Source: Blasia pusilla (taxonomy: Eukaryota; Marchantiophyta; Marchantiopsida; Blasiales). From it: a stretch of 64,000 bases of DNA. The DNA lies in the NCBI GenBank assembly GCA_050084515.1, contig CM114271.1:16740001-16804000 (forward strand), read 5' to 3'. The translations under genes and the position numbers were made by a program. Positions 19,906 to 30,830 of the stretch are shown here, in pieces (position 1 is the first letter of the stretch; each line of letters starts with the position of its first letter). Under the pieces are notes generated by a model. It saw only the letters and a list, made by a program, of their open reading frames with translations. It had not been told where the DNA came from and made no database searches.

Positions 19906-21446
19906 CTATGTAGCAATCCTAGCCACCTCCGCAACAGCCACTCCACTTTGACCTCCTACACCATGCTCCACATCCGAAAAATGAACATGTGCTACTCTAG
20001 CCGCCTTCGCACTCTCTGATCGAACGACGTCCCAGGAAGTCCATGGGTGCCTATCTCTCCTCGTCTCGCCCCCAGCCAATGCTTGTACAGACCTTGTAGG
20101 CAATGGTCCAGCTCGTGGACGAGACGGCATGGATGACACTCGCATCCGTCTTTGCTCAGCCATACCTAGGCTGACTATCCATGTGAGACAGTTGAGGTCC
20201 ATCGCCTGCCCCAACACCTGTCTCCGTGATGCCTCAGTCATCCCTGGCACCGCCGTAGTACTGGTAGTGAACCCCATGGCGCGCTCGCGCTCATCTGCTG
20301 TAGGCTCCTCCGATAATCCGGTCACCTCATCCCAAATCATGCCTGGCCCTCCCTGACAAAAGGCATGGGATGCTGGGAAGCTCACCAACGTAGGTAAGGC
20401 TGCCCTCAACTCCCCCACCCTATTGGCCGTGGCCAAGGGTGGTCTATCATCGCGTGTCACCACCTGAGATCGACGCCCTGAGTCCAAAATAGCATCCACT
20501 GTGAGATGTAGTGCTCTCTGGACTCCACTGTAGGCTCGACTCAGTACCTCTGATGGCATCAGGTTCGTCCACCATAGTCGTGGATGATGGGCACGTGACC
20601 CAACTCTCGCAGCATCTAATAACACAGGAGGTCCCAACCAAGACCTCACCTGATGTACACTCGTCATCACACGTGCATGAGTATCTCCCAACAACGGCAC
20701 GTTCTCCAAAATGTACGCTGGAGAACATATCTGACTCTGTTGCAAGTGTCGTACTACTCGCGCAAACATCTCCCAAAACATCCCGACCTCGGATCCCGCA
20801 ATCCAAATCCTCGGCCAGCTGATGAATGACCCTGACATGGCCATCCAGCAATCACCAAATGAATGGTGCCAACTCTATCCAGATCCCGCGCCCCCACCAA
20901 AGATATGTCGGCGGGTAGCGTATGCTGGTATCCCCGTACTGCACATACCGACAACAACTCATGATACCTCTGGACCAATCTCGCCACTTGACGTAATGAT
21001 ACTCGCCGCGCGGTCTCATCTCTCTCCACGTAAAGGTACTGATGCACCCATATGCCCGCCTGCAATATGGCAGCCAATCCGGTGCTAATCCCTCCGAAGA
21101 GAACTAACACCCTAACACCCTCCTCTGGGCACTGCCACACAACAAGTGTGGTATCTAGTGGGGTCATCGTCTCCACTCCAAGACCCCGATCGCCACGTGA
21201 CTCTCGCTGCTCTGGGATAAAAACATGACTCCACGCCTGCCTCACGAGATCGTCGGCACTCCTCTGTAGCTCTCGAGTCGTACCCCACAATGGTGAAGAG
21301 GCCTCACCAACATGGGAAGAGACACCCGCCATTGCCTGTCTCTCCGTGGGACTATCCGCTACTGGGACATCCTCCGCATGTGCGTTCCCCTCCAACAACT
21401 CTCCTGTCCAGATAACACTACCTCTGAAAGCCGCCAATGTGGCCAT
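19906..21446 (-). pseudogene. retrotransposon cytosine-5 DNA methyltransferase (DNMT3-like)
   Basis: Two overlapping frames (21446-20754 and 20844-19906) carry C5-methyltransferase motifs in the normal order. Motif I is VLFGGISTGLAA (residues 115-126 of the first frame). Motif IV is VIAGWPCQG, with the catalytic Cys at residue 204 (codon near 20837). Motif VI is YILENVPLLGD (44-54 of the second frame). Motif VIII is VGSRAHHPRLWWTNL (81-95), and a motif X-like segment is SRRQVLGQAMDLNCLTWI (206-223). The frames join across a one-base loss in a G run near 20789; otherwise the enzyme is complete. Motif order rules out the rearranged plant DRM type. Motifs I and VIII resemble DNMT3, while PCQ is the DNMT1/bacterial form. 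It lies between protease and RT, as in el2, so it is part of the element. It likely methylates element or target DNA; activity is inferred and this copy is frameshifted. Confidence 0.92.
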
Positions 21447-21499
21447 AGACTCGCCTCGTGATCAACCACCTCGTCCCGCAAACTACACGGGTAACTGAC

Positions 21500-22188
21500 T
21501 CATCCGGCCGTCACCTGACCGCCATCCTCCCAGAAGTCAAGGATGAATCCTAGGGGATATAACACTGTACTCCCCACCAACACATTGTATGACTCAGCTG
21601 GTGTCGTAATCGCACGTGTGCGCACCATAGCACTATCCGTCGCATGCTCTGGCTGGACTCTGACAACAATCTCTTGTCGAGTCATATACTGAGTGGGTGA
21701 TACGCCCCCAATAGAGGTCTGTATCTGGAAGGGACAAGGCTCAATGTTGGCCTTCCGTAACCCCAACGCTAAACACGCCGCCTTCCCTAACATCAAGGGT
21801 TGCGCTCCCGAATCAAGTAGGACGCGATGCGGGTGGTATACCGTCCCCGTCGGACTAACCAAGCGAAATACTCCGGCTCGATTATCGGTAACACTACTCC
21901 AAGTGTCACCATCGCCGCTCTATGGCGGTCGAGTGGCATATCTACCAACTTCACTGCCGCCGCATGCCATGACTCTGTGGGGAACGTCCCAAGCACCGGC
22001 TCTGAGGGCAAGTCCACCACCTCCTCAACTACCTCTGAACAAGAAGCAGTCATCTCTCCACGCTCACACAACGTGGCGGCCAACCAGAACACCTCATCTG
22101 GTCCAACTCCCAACGTCGCCAACTCTAAGGCGGAAAATAGCGGAGTCTGACTCACTCTAGTGGCCACCTCCAACACTATAGTCGACAC
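21500..22188 (-). pseudogene. el1 aspartic protease region
   Basis: The frame 21862-21500 contains the retroelement protease active site VLLDSGAQPLMLGKAA, followed by a long beta-rich part ending YPLGFILDFWEDGG. The frame 22188-21793 just upstream encodes a preceding linker without a known fold. The el2 counterpart at 38158-37793 has D-S-R-A in place of D-S-G-A, so el1 is the better-preserved copy. It cleaves the polyprotein and lies directly upstream of the methyltransferase. Confidence 0.88.
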
Positions 22189-22532
22189 CGACTCACTCGA
22201 GCCGGCATAGGAGTTGTCACTCCAACTCCTCGTGACGTCGGCGTAGGTGCTCGAATCAGAGGCACCGTTGGTCGCCGAGGCACCATCGATGGTGTGTGTA
22301 GTGCCTCCGACAATGTGAACGACTGTGGAACCCTGGCCTGCCGCCCATCGGTCCCCTCTGGTGGGTCAATCTCAACTCCACCTCTCGATGGCTCGGTGCC
22401 TCTCGCAGCTTCCCGAGTCACCACTGGAGCTGCCTCAACCTGGGCTGCACTACACATGAATCCCATACTGGAGAGATCCTCACCTGGGTCAGGGTAAGAG
22501 GTAGAGACTGGAGTCACACTAGTTGCTCGCAC
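22176..22532 (-). pseudogene. el1 gag-pol linker, low complexity
   Basis: An open 118-codon frame rich in Pro, Ser, Thr and Val between the zinc knuckle and protease. No domain recognised. It probably continues the gag-pol polyprotein. Confidence 0.5.
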
Positions 22533-22788
22533 TCCGTGCCTTCCTAAGCCGCATCATCGTCATGGCGGCAATCCTCTGCTCAAGCTTCCGATCGATCGTG
22601 AGAGAAGCGCCACTCTACGGTGCTCTGCTCCATCTCCTCGGCTGGTGGTGGTCCTCTACCACCACGTCTAGGAAGAACTCCCGACCTCCCCGGGACGGCC
22701 GCCCCAAGCCCTCGGCCTACCTGCGGACGTGCCCCTCGTCGAAGGTCAAAACATCTATCCCTAGTGTGACCATATCTCGTGGCAATGG

Positions 22789-23946
22789 TCATATGGTGCC
22801 GTGGTGGGGCCATCCTCTCGTGGCTCTGAGCAATCGGAGGCGCTGGTGGTCCTCTCCCATGTTGTGGGCGATCTCTCGCCTATGAGCCCCTCCACACGTC
22901 CAACAAGACCACATCGGTCCCTGCTGGGCAACATATGTAGGTGCGGGTCGTTGCCTCATAGGCTCACGGTACCCGCCCTGCTCTCTAGGCACACTGGCCC
23001 GCTCCTGTGGTACTGGTGCTTGCTGTGGCACCTGTGGGGTCACCGCCGCTCATGGACCTGTCAACTCTCGAGAAAATCCAACAGTCACTACCTGCTCCTC
23101 ACTCATGTTGAGCTCAATACGCTCAGAAAACTCAAAGACCACCTTCAATGTGGGCTTCGCTGTGTGAATCAGCACCGCATCTCAGACTCTCCTCCGTAGT
23201 TCTCGATCCAGAACCCCGTACCAATACTGGACTGATTGCGCCTTAGTCACTCCAAACGTAGCAATGATCAGCCTCCTCATGCGTGTGAATGCCTCTCTCA
23301 GACTCTCACCCGATCGTCGCTAAAAATCCTGTAGACTCTTCAGCTTGTCGGTGCGTACGCCCTGGTAGCTCTTCCCCAACTTTCGGAAGAACTCCACTGT
23401 GGGGCTGAAGTTGGGTGGCCCTATACCGCCAGAGGTCTCTGCCACATCGCCTGTCTCACTGCCCTCCTCTCCATCTAGTCTCTGGGCTGATGGTGTGGGT
23501 CTCCCTCCTCTCACAATCCCATTATATGCCTCACGACCATTAGTGGACACATACCCTGGAGCCCAATACATCCTCCAGGCATCGATCTCTACTGAATATA
23601 GTGATCGAAACTCCATGTAGTCATCCATCGAAGGACCCTCCAAGTGCTGGAACAACCCCTTCCATGCCATGAAAGGGTTGAACCGTGTCGGGGTCCGTAT
23701 CTCCTGGAAGTCGCACCATGTGTCGAACTCCTGGATGAAATCATCTAAGTCGATGGTACCCACTGCACCCGAGAAACGACGCATGCCCCAGTGGCCCATG
23801 TCGTCCATCTCCGGCCAAGTACTATTGTCTCTGTCGGTGATCTCGTCACCAGACCCAGTGTCCAATGATGACGATCCAGTCACGGATGGATGTCGAGGGA
23901 GCTCCTCACTGGTAAACCCTCGATATCTCACTCCACTCCGTGTCAC
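22789..23946 (-). pseudogene. el1 gag with variant zinc knuckle
   Basis: ATG at 23946 opens a 208-codon frame (MTRSGVRYRGFTSEE...) that ends LQDF-TAG; el2 has CAG at that stop. The frame beyond continues with a retrotransposon gag core, ESLREAFTRMRRLI and YWYGVLDRELRRRVRDAV. Near 22900 lies CWTCGGAH, the first half of a zinc knuckle. In el2 the same place gives CWACGGAHHHRDC, a Cx2Cx3Hx4C spacing that is one residue shorter than the usual CCHC. Gag packages the RNA into virus-like particles. Confidence 0.8.
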
Positions 23947-24750
23947 ACCACTACCACTGCTCGCACTACCCTGTTCTTTCGAACCCTGGAAGAACGCCGT
24001 GATGACAAACCCTGTCTCACCCGATCAAGCACTCAGACTCATCGAGAGTCTCCCACACGCCTCACTAGCTCACCTATGCTAATGTCAATCCCGTGATGAC
24101 ATACCCGGCCTCACGCACGCTCAACACTCGGGCTCACCATGAGCCTCCCAACTGACTCACCTAACCTAGCGACACTCTCTCGGGTCATACACGCGACTCC
24201 TACTCGGAAACCGCCGTATATCCACCAACATGCTATACATGAAAAGAATCTACACTCGTCACCATCACTGCACCCATCTAGCACCAGCTACTACCCGATA
24301 CCCGGCACTCTCAATCACACACGACAAGTGCGGGAAAAGGGACTCGAATGGGTAACTTGATCACGCCCATCCGCGCCCAGCCCGTCCAGCCCGTCCGCGC
24401 CCGTCCCTTGCCCGTGACCTAACCCTAGACCGGCCGCGACCTAGCTAGCCGTCTTTACTTAACAGCCCCTCGGCGGCTGCAAGACCCAAACTTTCCTTTC
24501 TTCTCTCTCTCGACACCCTCACTTCCGTACACCCGACGCCCCACCACACGCTACACTCGGCTGCTGTCCCCCATCAATCCGCACCAGCAAAATCTGAGAA
24601 AAAAGGACAACGCTTCCGCCCACGGCCTTCCGAACAGAAAAATGACACAAAATGTCACATACACGTCTCCAGGGGCTCCCGACCAAGGCAACTCGCTTGC
24701 CTACCTGCAAACAACGAATTCCCACCGGCCCCCTGACATCTTTCTCATGT
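23947..24750 (-). other. el1 leader between repeat B and gag
   Basis: About 800 bp, C-rich on the plus strand, without a supported ORF. No standard initiator-Met PBS follows repeat B: the minus strand there reads TGAGAAAGATGTCAGGGGG. The primer is therefore unknown. Confidence 0.6.
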
Positions 24751-25222
24751 AAAAATAAAGAGTAGTAAAAACGGCACACCCGGTCTAAAACTCCACTCCT
24801 CAATCTACATCGGCATATCGAGCCTCGTCCACCCTGTGCTATCAAGGAATCCGGACGCTAGCACCCTAGTCCTAGCTCACACACATACAAGGGAGGTGCT
24901 CCAACAGCCCAACATGAGAAAGATGGCTTAGGAAAGCCATCTTCCTCTCTTATATAGGTTGGGAAGAGCCAAAAGGCTCTTCCCCTAAAAATAGCCCTTT
25001 CCTTGGTAACTGGCAAGACAGTTACAGGGGGTGACTGGTCAACAAGTCACTCGGCTGTAAAAGACCTCAACATGAAAGTCGTCAGAAACGACATTCCTGA
25101 CACAATGGACCTATCCTCAACCTCATCCGACACTCTGGGACAAAGTTACACTCAAGATAGTCCGCTGGCTCCTACGCCCTATCCACGATAGATCTCGGCC
25201 TATCGGCTACCCAGATGTGACA
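24751..25222 (-). repeat. el1 terminal repeat B, 5'-side copy
   Basis: 472 bp, the partner of 16092-16565, including the TATA box (24950-24958) between the two hairpins (24920-24943 and 24961-24984). It starts TGTCACATCTGG on the minus strand at the ACCA flank. No repeat A accompanies it on either side. Confidence 0.92.
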
Positions 25223-25226
25223 ACCA

Positions 25227-27614
25227 ACCTAACCCCTCATGCACAACATAGGAAAGTTATTCAAAACTTGGGACATAATTCTTTGATAGTCTAGGGCTAT
25301 AAAACATCACTCGTACAACTTGTAGTCCCAATTGCCCAATGGATCTCAAATGAGTCTCTAAGAGAAACTCCATATATGAGTAACAGATCAAGGTCCATGT
25401 TAAGGTCCAAAACTATACTACCCAGACTTTGCTTGATATCAAACCCCTAATGCCAACCTCTCAATTCATCCCATACCCTTAGTTCAACCCCCATGCAAAC
25501 CCTACAATATAGTTCCGGAGGAATTTAGCCCCTCCTTCATCCAAAGAAATTGTGTAAGGGCTTCTTATGGCCTTTAACCCAAACTATCATTCCAAAAATT
25601 TTGGGACTTTTTCTAGTGAATTTTTCTAAATCTTTAGTGCCTTGGAATTGACTCCTTACAAGATTTCTAACACCATCTTATCTATGAACAAAAATATATT
25701 GGATGTAATTGTTATCATCTCAAACGTGATGAACCAAAAACTTTCAATTCGGTTCCAAGCTAGGTTGGAGTCTTCTTAGAGTCCAACTCTTGTGGGATGT
25801 GAGATCTTCTCAAGTTTCACCATGTCTTTGGTTATGCTCTTCTTGTTCACAACATCTATCATCATTTGAGATGCTCATTAAGGCTTAGGTCTTGCTTATG
25901 CCAATCATGTCTTGTTGGTGAAACTTTGATGTGTTACCATCATAGTGTTAGCCCACAAGATTTTTATGTTTTGCATTGGCGCATTGGTTGTGAGCGCCAT
26001 GATACTTCCTCCTCCTCCCTCCCCCCCAAGAGGATTAATTAATCCTTTATGACATTTAAGATGAATCAATATATATATATCTTCAACTTCATGTTCCTTG
26101 GAGCTTGGATTGTTATGCTCTCATTCCTTCAATACTTGAGGCACAACAAAACTTGCCCCCTCTCCCTCCCTTCCCCTTCCCCCAAATAATAATGATTCTT
26201 TCTTTCTAGTTGCAAAAATGAAAATTTAGAAACAATTTTAAAGAATTCTTCATTTTCCCATTCACCATTGATACTTTTAAGGGAGGATAGCTTCTTGATT
26301 TCCAAACACCTCTTTGACTAGTGCACGACAATGGATAGCAAGAAATTATTTGGTAGCACGAGCGACAAGAATAAATTTTTTGGAATATTTGGAAACCAAA
26401 ATAATTTCTCTCGCGCATGAAATATGTTGTACATTGGTTTATGGTAATTAACACATTCCTCCCAAATGAGTTCTTCACTTTCCTCATTCCTACTATTTAG
26501 AATGCTAGTTAAATAGCATATGAAAATCACATAAATTTAATTCCCTCTAAAATTTTGTAATTTAATGAAAACAAATATTTGATATAATTTTAAGAAAAGT
26601 ATAACTTGAATAATTTTGACGCTTGGAAAAAAGGACATATGATGTTCATTGAGCTTTCACATTCCTTTCTACTAATAATAGTTCAATTTTTTCACTCATT
26701 ATACATACTTCCACTTGATATTAGCTAATAAAGAATGTACACGGTTGTACAGATTCCATAAGTCCATTATTTCAAATAAAATAAGAATAATCCCTATCAT
26801 TTTCTCATAAATATTTTTTCTAATGTAAGATTTTCCTCCTAAAATTTTTTTCTTCCTATGATCCCTTCATTTTTTTTACTATGTGTTTTATGCATATAAA
26901 GAACCATTAAACTAATAATTATGCAAGAGGATTATGGAAAATATTGTAGGTAATCACTTTCCAAAATTTAAGAGATGCCATAAAGTTTGGCTGTGGTTAA
27001 AGATATTCACCTAAAAATTAATAAAACTATACGATGAATAAATAAAGTGCTAAGAAGTTATCTTTTAAGAATAGGAGGTATCTCTAAGAATAATCATCAA
27101 TTAGGTGATATTTTTAACTTGAGATATGATATCAATTTAAGTAAATAAATTTAAATTTTAAAATTACCTCCAACCATAATATCTTTCATAATTTGAGGAT
27201 GCTTGTAATCCTCATTTATTAGGCAAGAGAATCTATCATTTGAAATCATCTAAATTATTTGGAGAATGATTCCTCCATAAGTTCATTTAGTATAAATACT
27301 TAAGTTATATAGATCCTTCATACCATTTCTTAAGAGTTGTATTAGAATTTCCACCTTTGGATTACGATGAAGTGTACAATGATTCTAATTTTGGGATAAT
27401 AATTTTAGTGTCTTGTTTCAACATTAACTTCCACTATGTTTACAAGTTTCTTTTTAACGAATTATCTTATTTCCACCATTCTCATCATTAGAAGAAAAGT
27501 ATGGGTTTTTTGTGATTTACCAATGAAATACTTTTGAACATAATAAATCAAATTATGACTCTATTATTTTCTTTTCTTTTCTGATAGCTCATTCAAATGA
27601 GATATAAAAAAATT
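25227..27614. other. AT-rich gene-free stretch
   Basis: No supported gene on either strand, only frames under 95 codons without domains. A C-rich run (26006-26025) and short AT repeats are the only features seen. Confidence 0.5.
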
Positions 27615-28670
27615 GACTATACCCTCAAGGGCATTCCATCTTTCCTCTTTGGCCTTTTCCAAAGATATCCATCTTGTAGTAGATAGCCATACGCCTTGTG
27701 CCGAATCTCCTTGAAGAACTTTTCTGTCCACCCTCCATCTCTTTGCAGAGTGCTTAAATAGCGCCCAATTTCTTTTAACCTGCCCTCATACAAATCCTCT
27801 TTGAAGGCTAGAACATCCTCTATGCCATCTCGTTCTTGAGATTACACTTGCCACACATGTGCATCATCCTCATCTATCTCAGTTGCCTCCATATCTTCTT
27901 CTTGACTAAATCTAGCTCTAGACAACATGTCAGCTACTGAGTTCTCTTTTCCAGCTATATGCTTCAATTGTGGATTCAAGGATCTAATGTAGGCTATCCA
28001 ACGTAGCATGGCTATATCTGGAGTCGTACAATTCGCAATCATACCTAACAAAGGTAGACAATCAACCTCAAGCAATACATAGGCTCCCATAAGATACTCC
28101 TTCTCAGCTTTCATTGCAGTTACAACTCCCCAAAGCTCCCTCTTTACCTGAGGGTACCTCCTCTCTCGTTCCGTAAGTGTACGAGCTCCAAACCTTGTCG
28201 CAAATCTTCGTCCTTCCGCGTCATCTTGCCCAACTGCCCATCCGATAGCAATAGGGCTAGTGTCCACTGTGATGATAATAGGTCGTCCGCATTCGTAGCT
28301 CATTTGTCGAAGGATCAGATATGTGGCCAAAATGAGGAATCCACACCTGATAGAACACACAAGCTCCTAAAAACCTTTTCACTTCGGTGACGTTTTCGCA
28401 TTCTCGTATCCTCCCAATGACATCAACTTTTTTTTGATTTGGTTTTCGGCCAAACTCTCCACAAAGATGACCTACTACCACGATCTGAGGAACCCCAAAA
28501 CTACACTTTTCTCCAGAAAGAGTAAGACTGACCTCTTCTAGTCTTGTTAGGATCATATCCACATCTCGAATATGATCAGACACAAACTTTCTATACCCAT
28601 CTTTCACAACCCTCTCAATCCTATCTTCTATTGCACACCTCTTTATAGGGATATCATCTACAAAAGGATA
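27615..28670 (-). pseudogene. Ty3/gypsy RT-RNase H fragment of another family
   Basis: Reading on the minus strand from 28670: an FVDD-type RT catalytic motif (PFVDDIPIKRC), then DMILTRLEEVSLTLSGEKCSF, VVGHLCGEFGRKPNQKKV and VKRFLGACVFYQVWIPHF (RT thumb). RNase H follows (ITVDTSPIAIGWAV, YPQVKRELWGV, LEVDCLPLLGM, HIAGKENSVADMLSRARF), and then the linker toward the integrase (GWTEKFFKEIRHKAYGYLLQDGYLWKR) ends at about 27615. A frame change near 28300 and one stop are present. It has no gag, integrase or LTR, so it is an isolated fragment. It differs clearly from el1/el2. Confidence 0.85.
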
Positions 28671-30359
28671 CGAAATTTATATCTTTTTGATTTTTTTATG
28701 TTAATAAAAATGAATGGTTCTTTGTCTATTCTAAATGTGAAACCCTATTTCACTAAATAGAGACTCCTAATATATTCTTATAATCCCATATTCCTAAATA
28801 TAAATTCCATTCATTCAGGAGTAAACTCCATACTCTAATCCATTTATGCAAGTCTTTTTAAAAAAAAAATGAAGACGAAAGTAGGTTCTAGAAAGGAGAG
28901 GAACATGTAACTATTTAATAACTTTGGGGCTAGTGATGCAAGTTTGAATCCTACCTTGACAAGTTTTAGAGGATGGGTGGTAAATGGAGGGAAGGTCAAA
29001 CGTGAGCACATAGATGAAGGGAGGATGGATAAAAGGGAAATTTAGTGGTGGATAGATGGAGGATGGATTGCATGACGTTCAAGGGACATATGAAGCGTGG
29101 GTAAAAGGTTGGAGGATGGACGGAAGGAAGGAAGGAAGGAATGAACACAACCGTTAAATGCATATAGTGACGAAAGAAGAGTTTAATGATGGATGGACAA
29201 TGGATGGAGGATGGAAAAAAGGATATTCGAGGGATATATGGAAAAATGAGTAGAGTATTGAAGGAGGAAGGAAGGATTTTTTCATTTAAGGCAAATTATC
29301 TGATGAGGTGGCATGATTCCCATGTCATATATCTAATTGTGAAGTAGTAGTCATGGTAATAATTCTTCTTTTACCTTCCATGCCATCAAACCATTATAGT
29401 TATTTTAGTTATTTACAACATACGACTTGGATTTTGTGTCTATGAGTAACTCTTCATTTTTAATCATGGAATGTGATATATCACTCGTATGAGTCATAAA
29501 ACCAATGATTGTTTTTAGTTAAGTCATTAAATAAGTATTTTTGATCCTACCTCCACACACTACCATATTTTCATAAGATCTTGTGGGTGCTTTTTCGGTA
29601 TTTTTATGTTTGCTACTACTTGAGTGTACTTCTTAAGTGTTCTTTATATGAGTATTTTTCAAGTGCTTTCTAAGATCAACATCAATTAATAACGAGTGAA
29701 GAAAATTTGTGAGTTCTCTGCAAGTATGGGAATGGAGGCTCGCTAACACCAATAAAATACTCGCAAAATGGGCTTACAAAATATCCAATAGTTTACATGT
29801 CATGTATAACTCTCTTGTAAGAAAAGATTGTAACTTCTTACACTCACAAACAACTCGCACAACTAGGATAATAACTTGTAAAAAGGAATCACAAAGATGA
29901 AAACTTGGATAACTTCCCTTTCCCTTGCCACAATCCTTCATTTTTCATTTTCTATCTTAACTTCCAAACTCTACTTGAAGCTCTCCTATTTTAAAGTTAT
30001 TTTTCTCTTAAGCTAGTGGGATTAAGATTTTTTTTTTCTTACCAAATTTTTTTGGGTCATAGGAGAGAATCCATTTGGGAGAGTGCACTCTCCCAAGGAT
30101 TCTCTTCTAACCCTAACCTCACATGAGGTTGGGTTTACTATTCAATTTTATGGTTGTAATGGAAGGAGCATATGCAATGGTATGTCTATCGACTAGAAAC
30201 TAGATAGAAGTGATATAAATCCTATGCCATATGCGTGCACATTTTTGCACAATTTATCAAGATGGAAACCATGCTTAAACACATAAAGATTATACATCTG
30301 ATCATGATTACACACTTGATCATGTATCAAACGATATCCATTAAAAATAGAAAATCAGA
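28671..30359. other. AT-rich gene-free stretch with purine-rich patch and palindrome
   Basis: No supported gene. At 28960-29280 the plus strand is rich in GGATGGA, GGAAGGAAGG and similar purine words, a degenerate minisatellite. At 30065-30104 there is a strong palindrome (listed separately). Confidence 0.5.
30065..30104. repeat. palindrome with 22-bp perfect core
   Basis: TTGGGAGAGTGCACTCTCCCAA (30075-30096) is a perfect palindrome, flanked by GAGAATCC and GGATTCTC with a 2-nt bulge on the left. No loop separates the arms, so it would form a cruciform rather than a typical terminator. Confidence 0.85.
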
Positions 30360-30830
30360 TCACAAATATACCCCATAGCTTCTCTCTCATCAGCTTATGT
30401 CAAACCCAAACCCAATTTCATAATTAGAGGCATGGGTTACTCACAAAGTAAGAAGCATGATAGCTCAAACATCTAATGGGAGGAGGTTACACAAAGAATG
30501 AATGAGTTCTCCAACATCTCTTTCTTTGGGATATATCCTCTTCCTTTCCTAGGTAATATTTGCGTATACGTTACCTCTCAAAACCTAACCCTCAATACTA
30601 GGTTAAGGAGCCCAATTTGGCCACTAATAAAAAAAACTTACATGATATGATAAATTCCCGTACATAGTCCCAAATAGGCCATAGATTGGGGTGGGACACC
30701 TATATATTCAAGAACCTGTACACATGGGTTGAATTTGGTTCCCCACATCCCCAAACAGTCACCCTCAACCAATTACATATCGACGTCAACCCTCTTTGAG
30801 TATGCCATATAGATATCCTCTAATCTAGTA
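30360..30830 (-). repeat. decayed LTR related to el2 repeat B
   Basis: TGTCAAACCCAAACCCA...TAATTAGAGGC...GGGTTACTCACAAAGTAAG...ATAGCTC follows, in order and with many changes, the el2 repeat at 32210-32300 (TGTCAAACCAAACCCACTC...GAGAGGCTCGAGTTACACTCACAAGGCAAGG). No coding region is attached, so it may be a solo LTR or relic. Confidence 0.6.

Larger units (their letters stand above)
15950..25226 (-). mobile_element. el1: Ty3/gypsy element with DNA methyltransferase and PHD finger
   Basis: The element occupies 15954-25222 (9.3 kb) between ACCA at 15950-15953 and ACCA at 25223-25226, with TG...CA ends. On the minus strand the order is terminal repeat B, leader, gag with zinc knuckle, aspartic protease, cytosine-5 methyltransferase, RT, RNase H, DDE integrase, PHD finger, purine tract, then repeats A, B, A'. 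The RT-RH-IN order defines Ty3/gypsy. The ORFs carry isolated stops and a few frameshifts but remain highly readable. Repeat pairs differ by only a few percent outside one variable patch, so insertion was fairly recent. Retrotransposons carrying DNMTs have been reported from charophytes and dinoflagellates (de Mendoza and colleagues, 2018). The PHD finger and the split repeats are the further oddities here. Confidence 0.9.
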
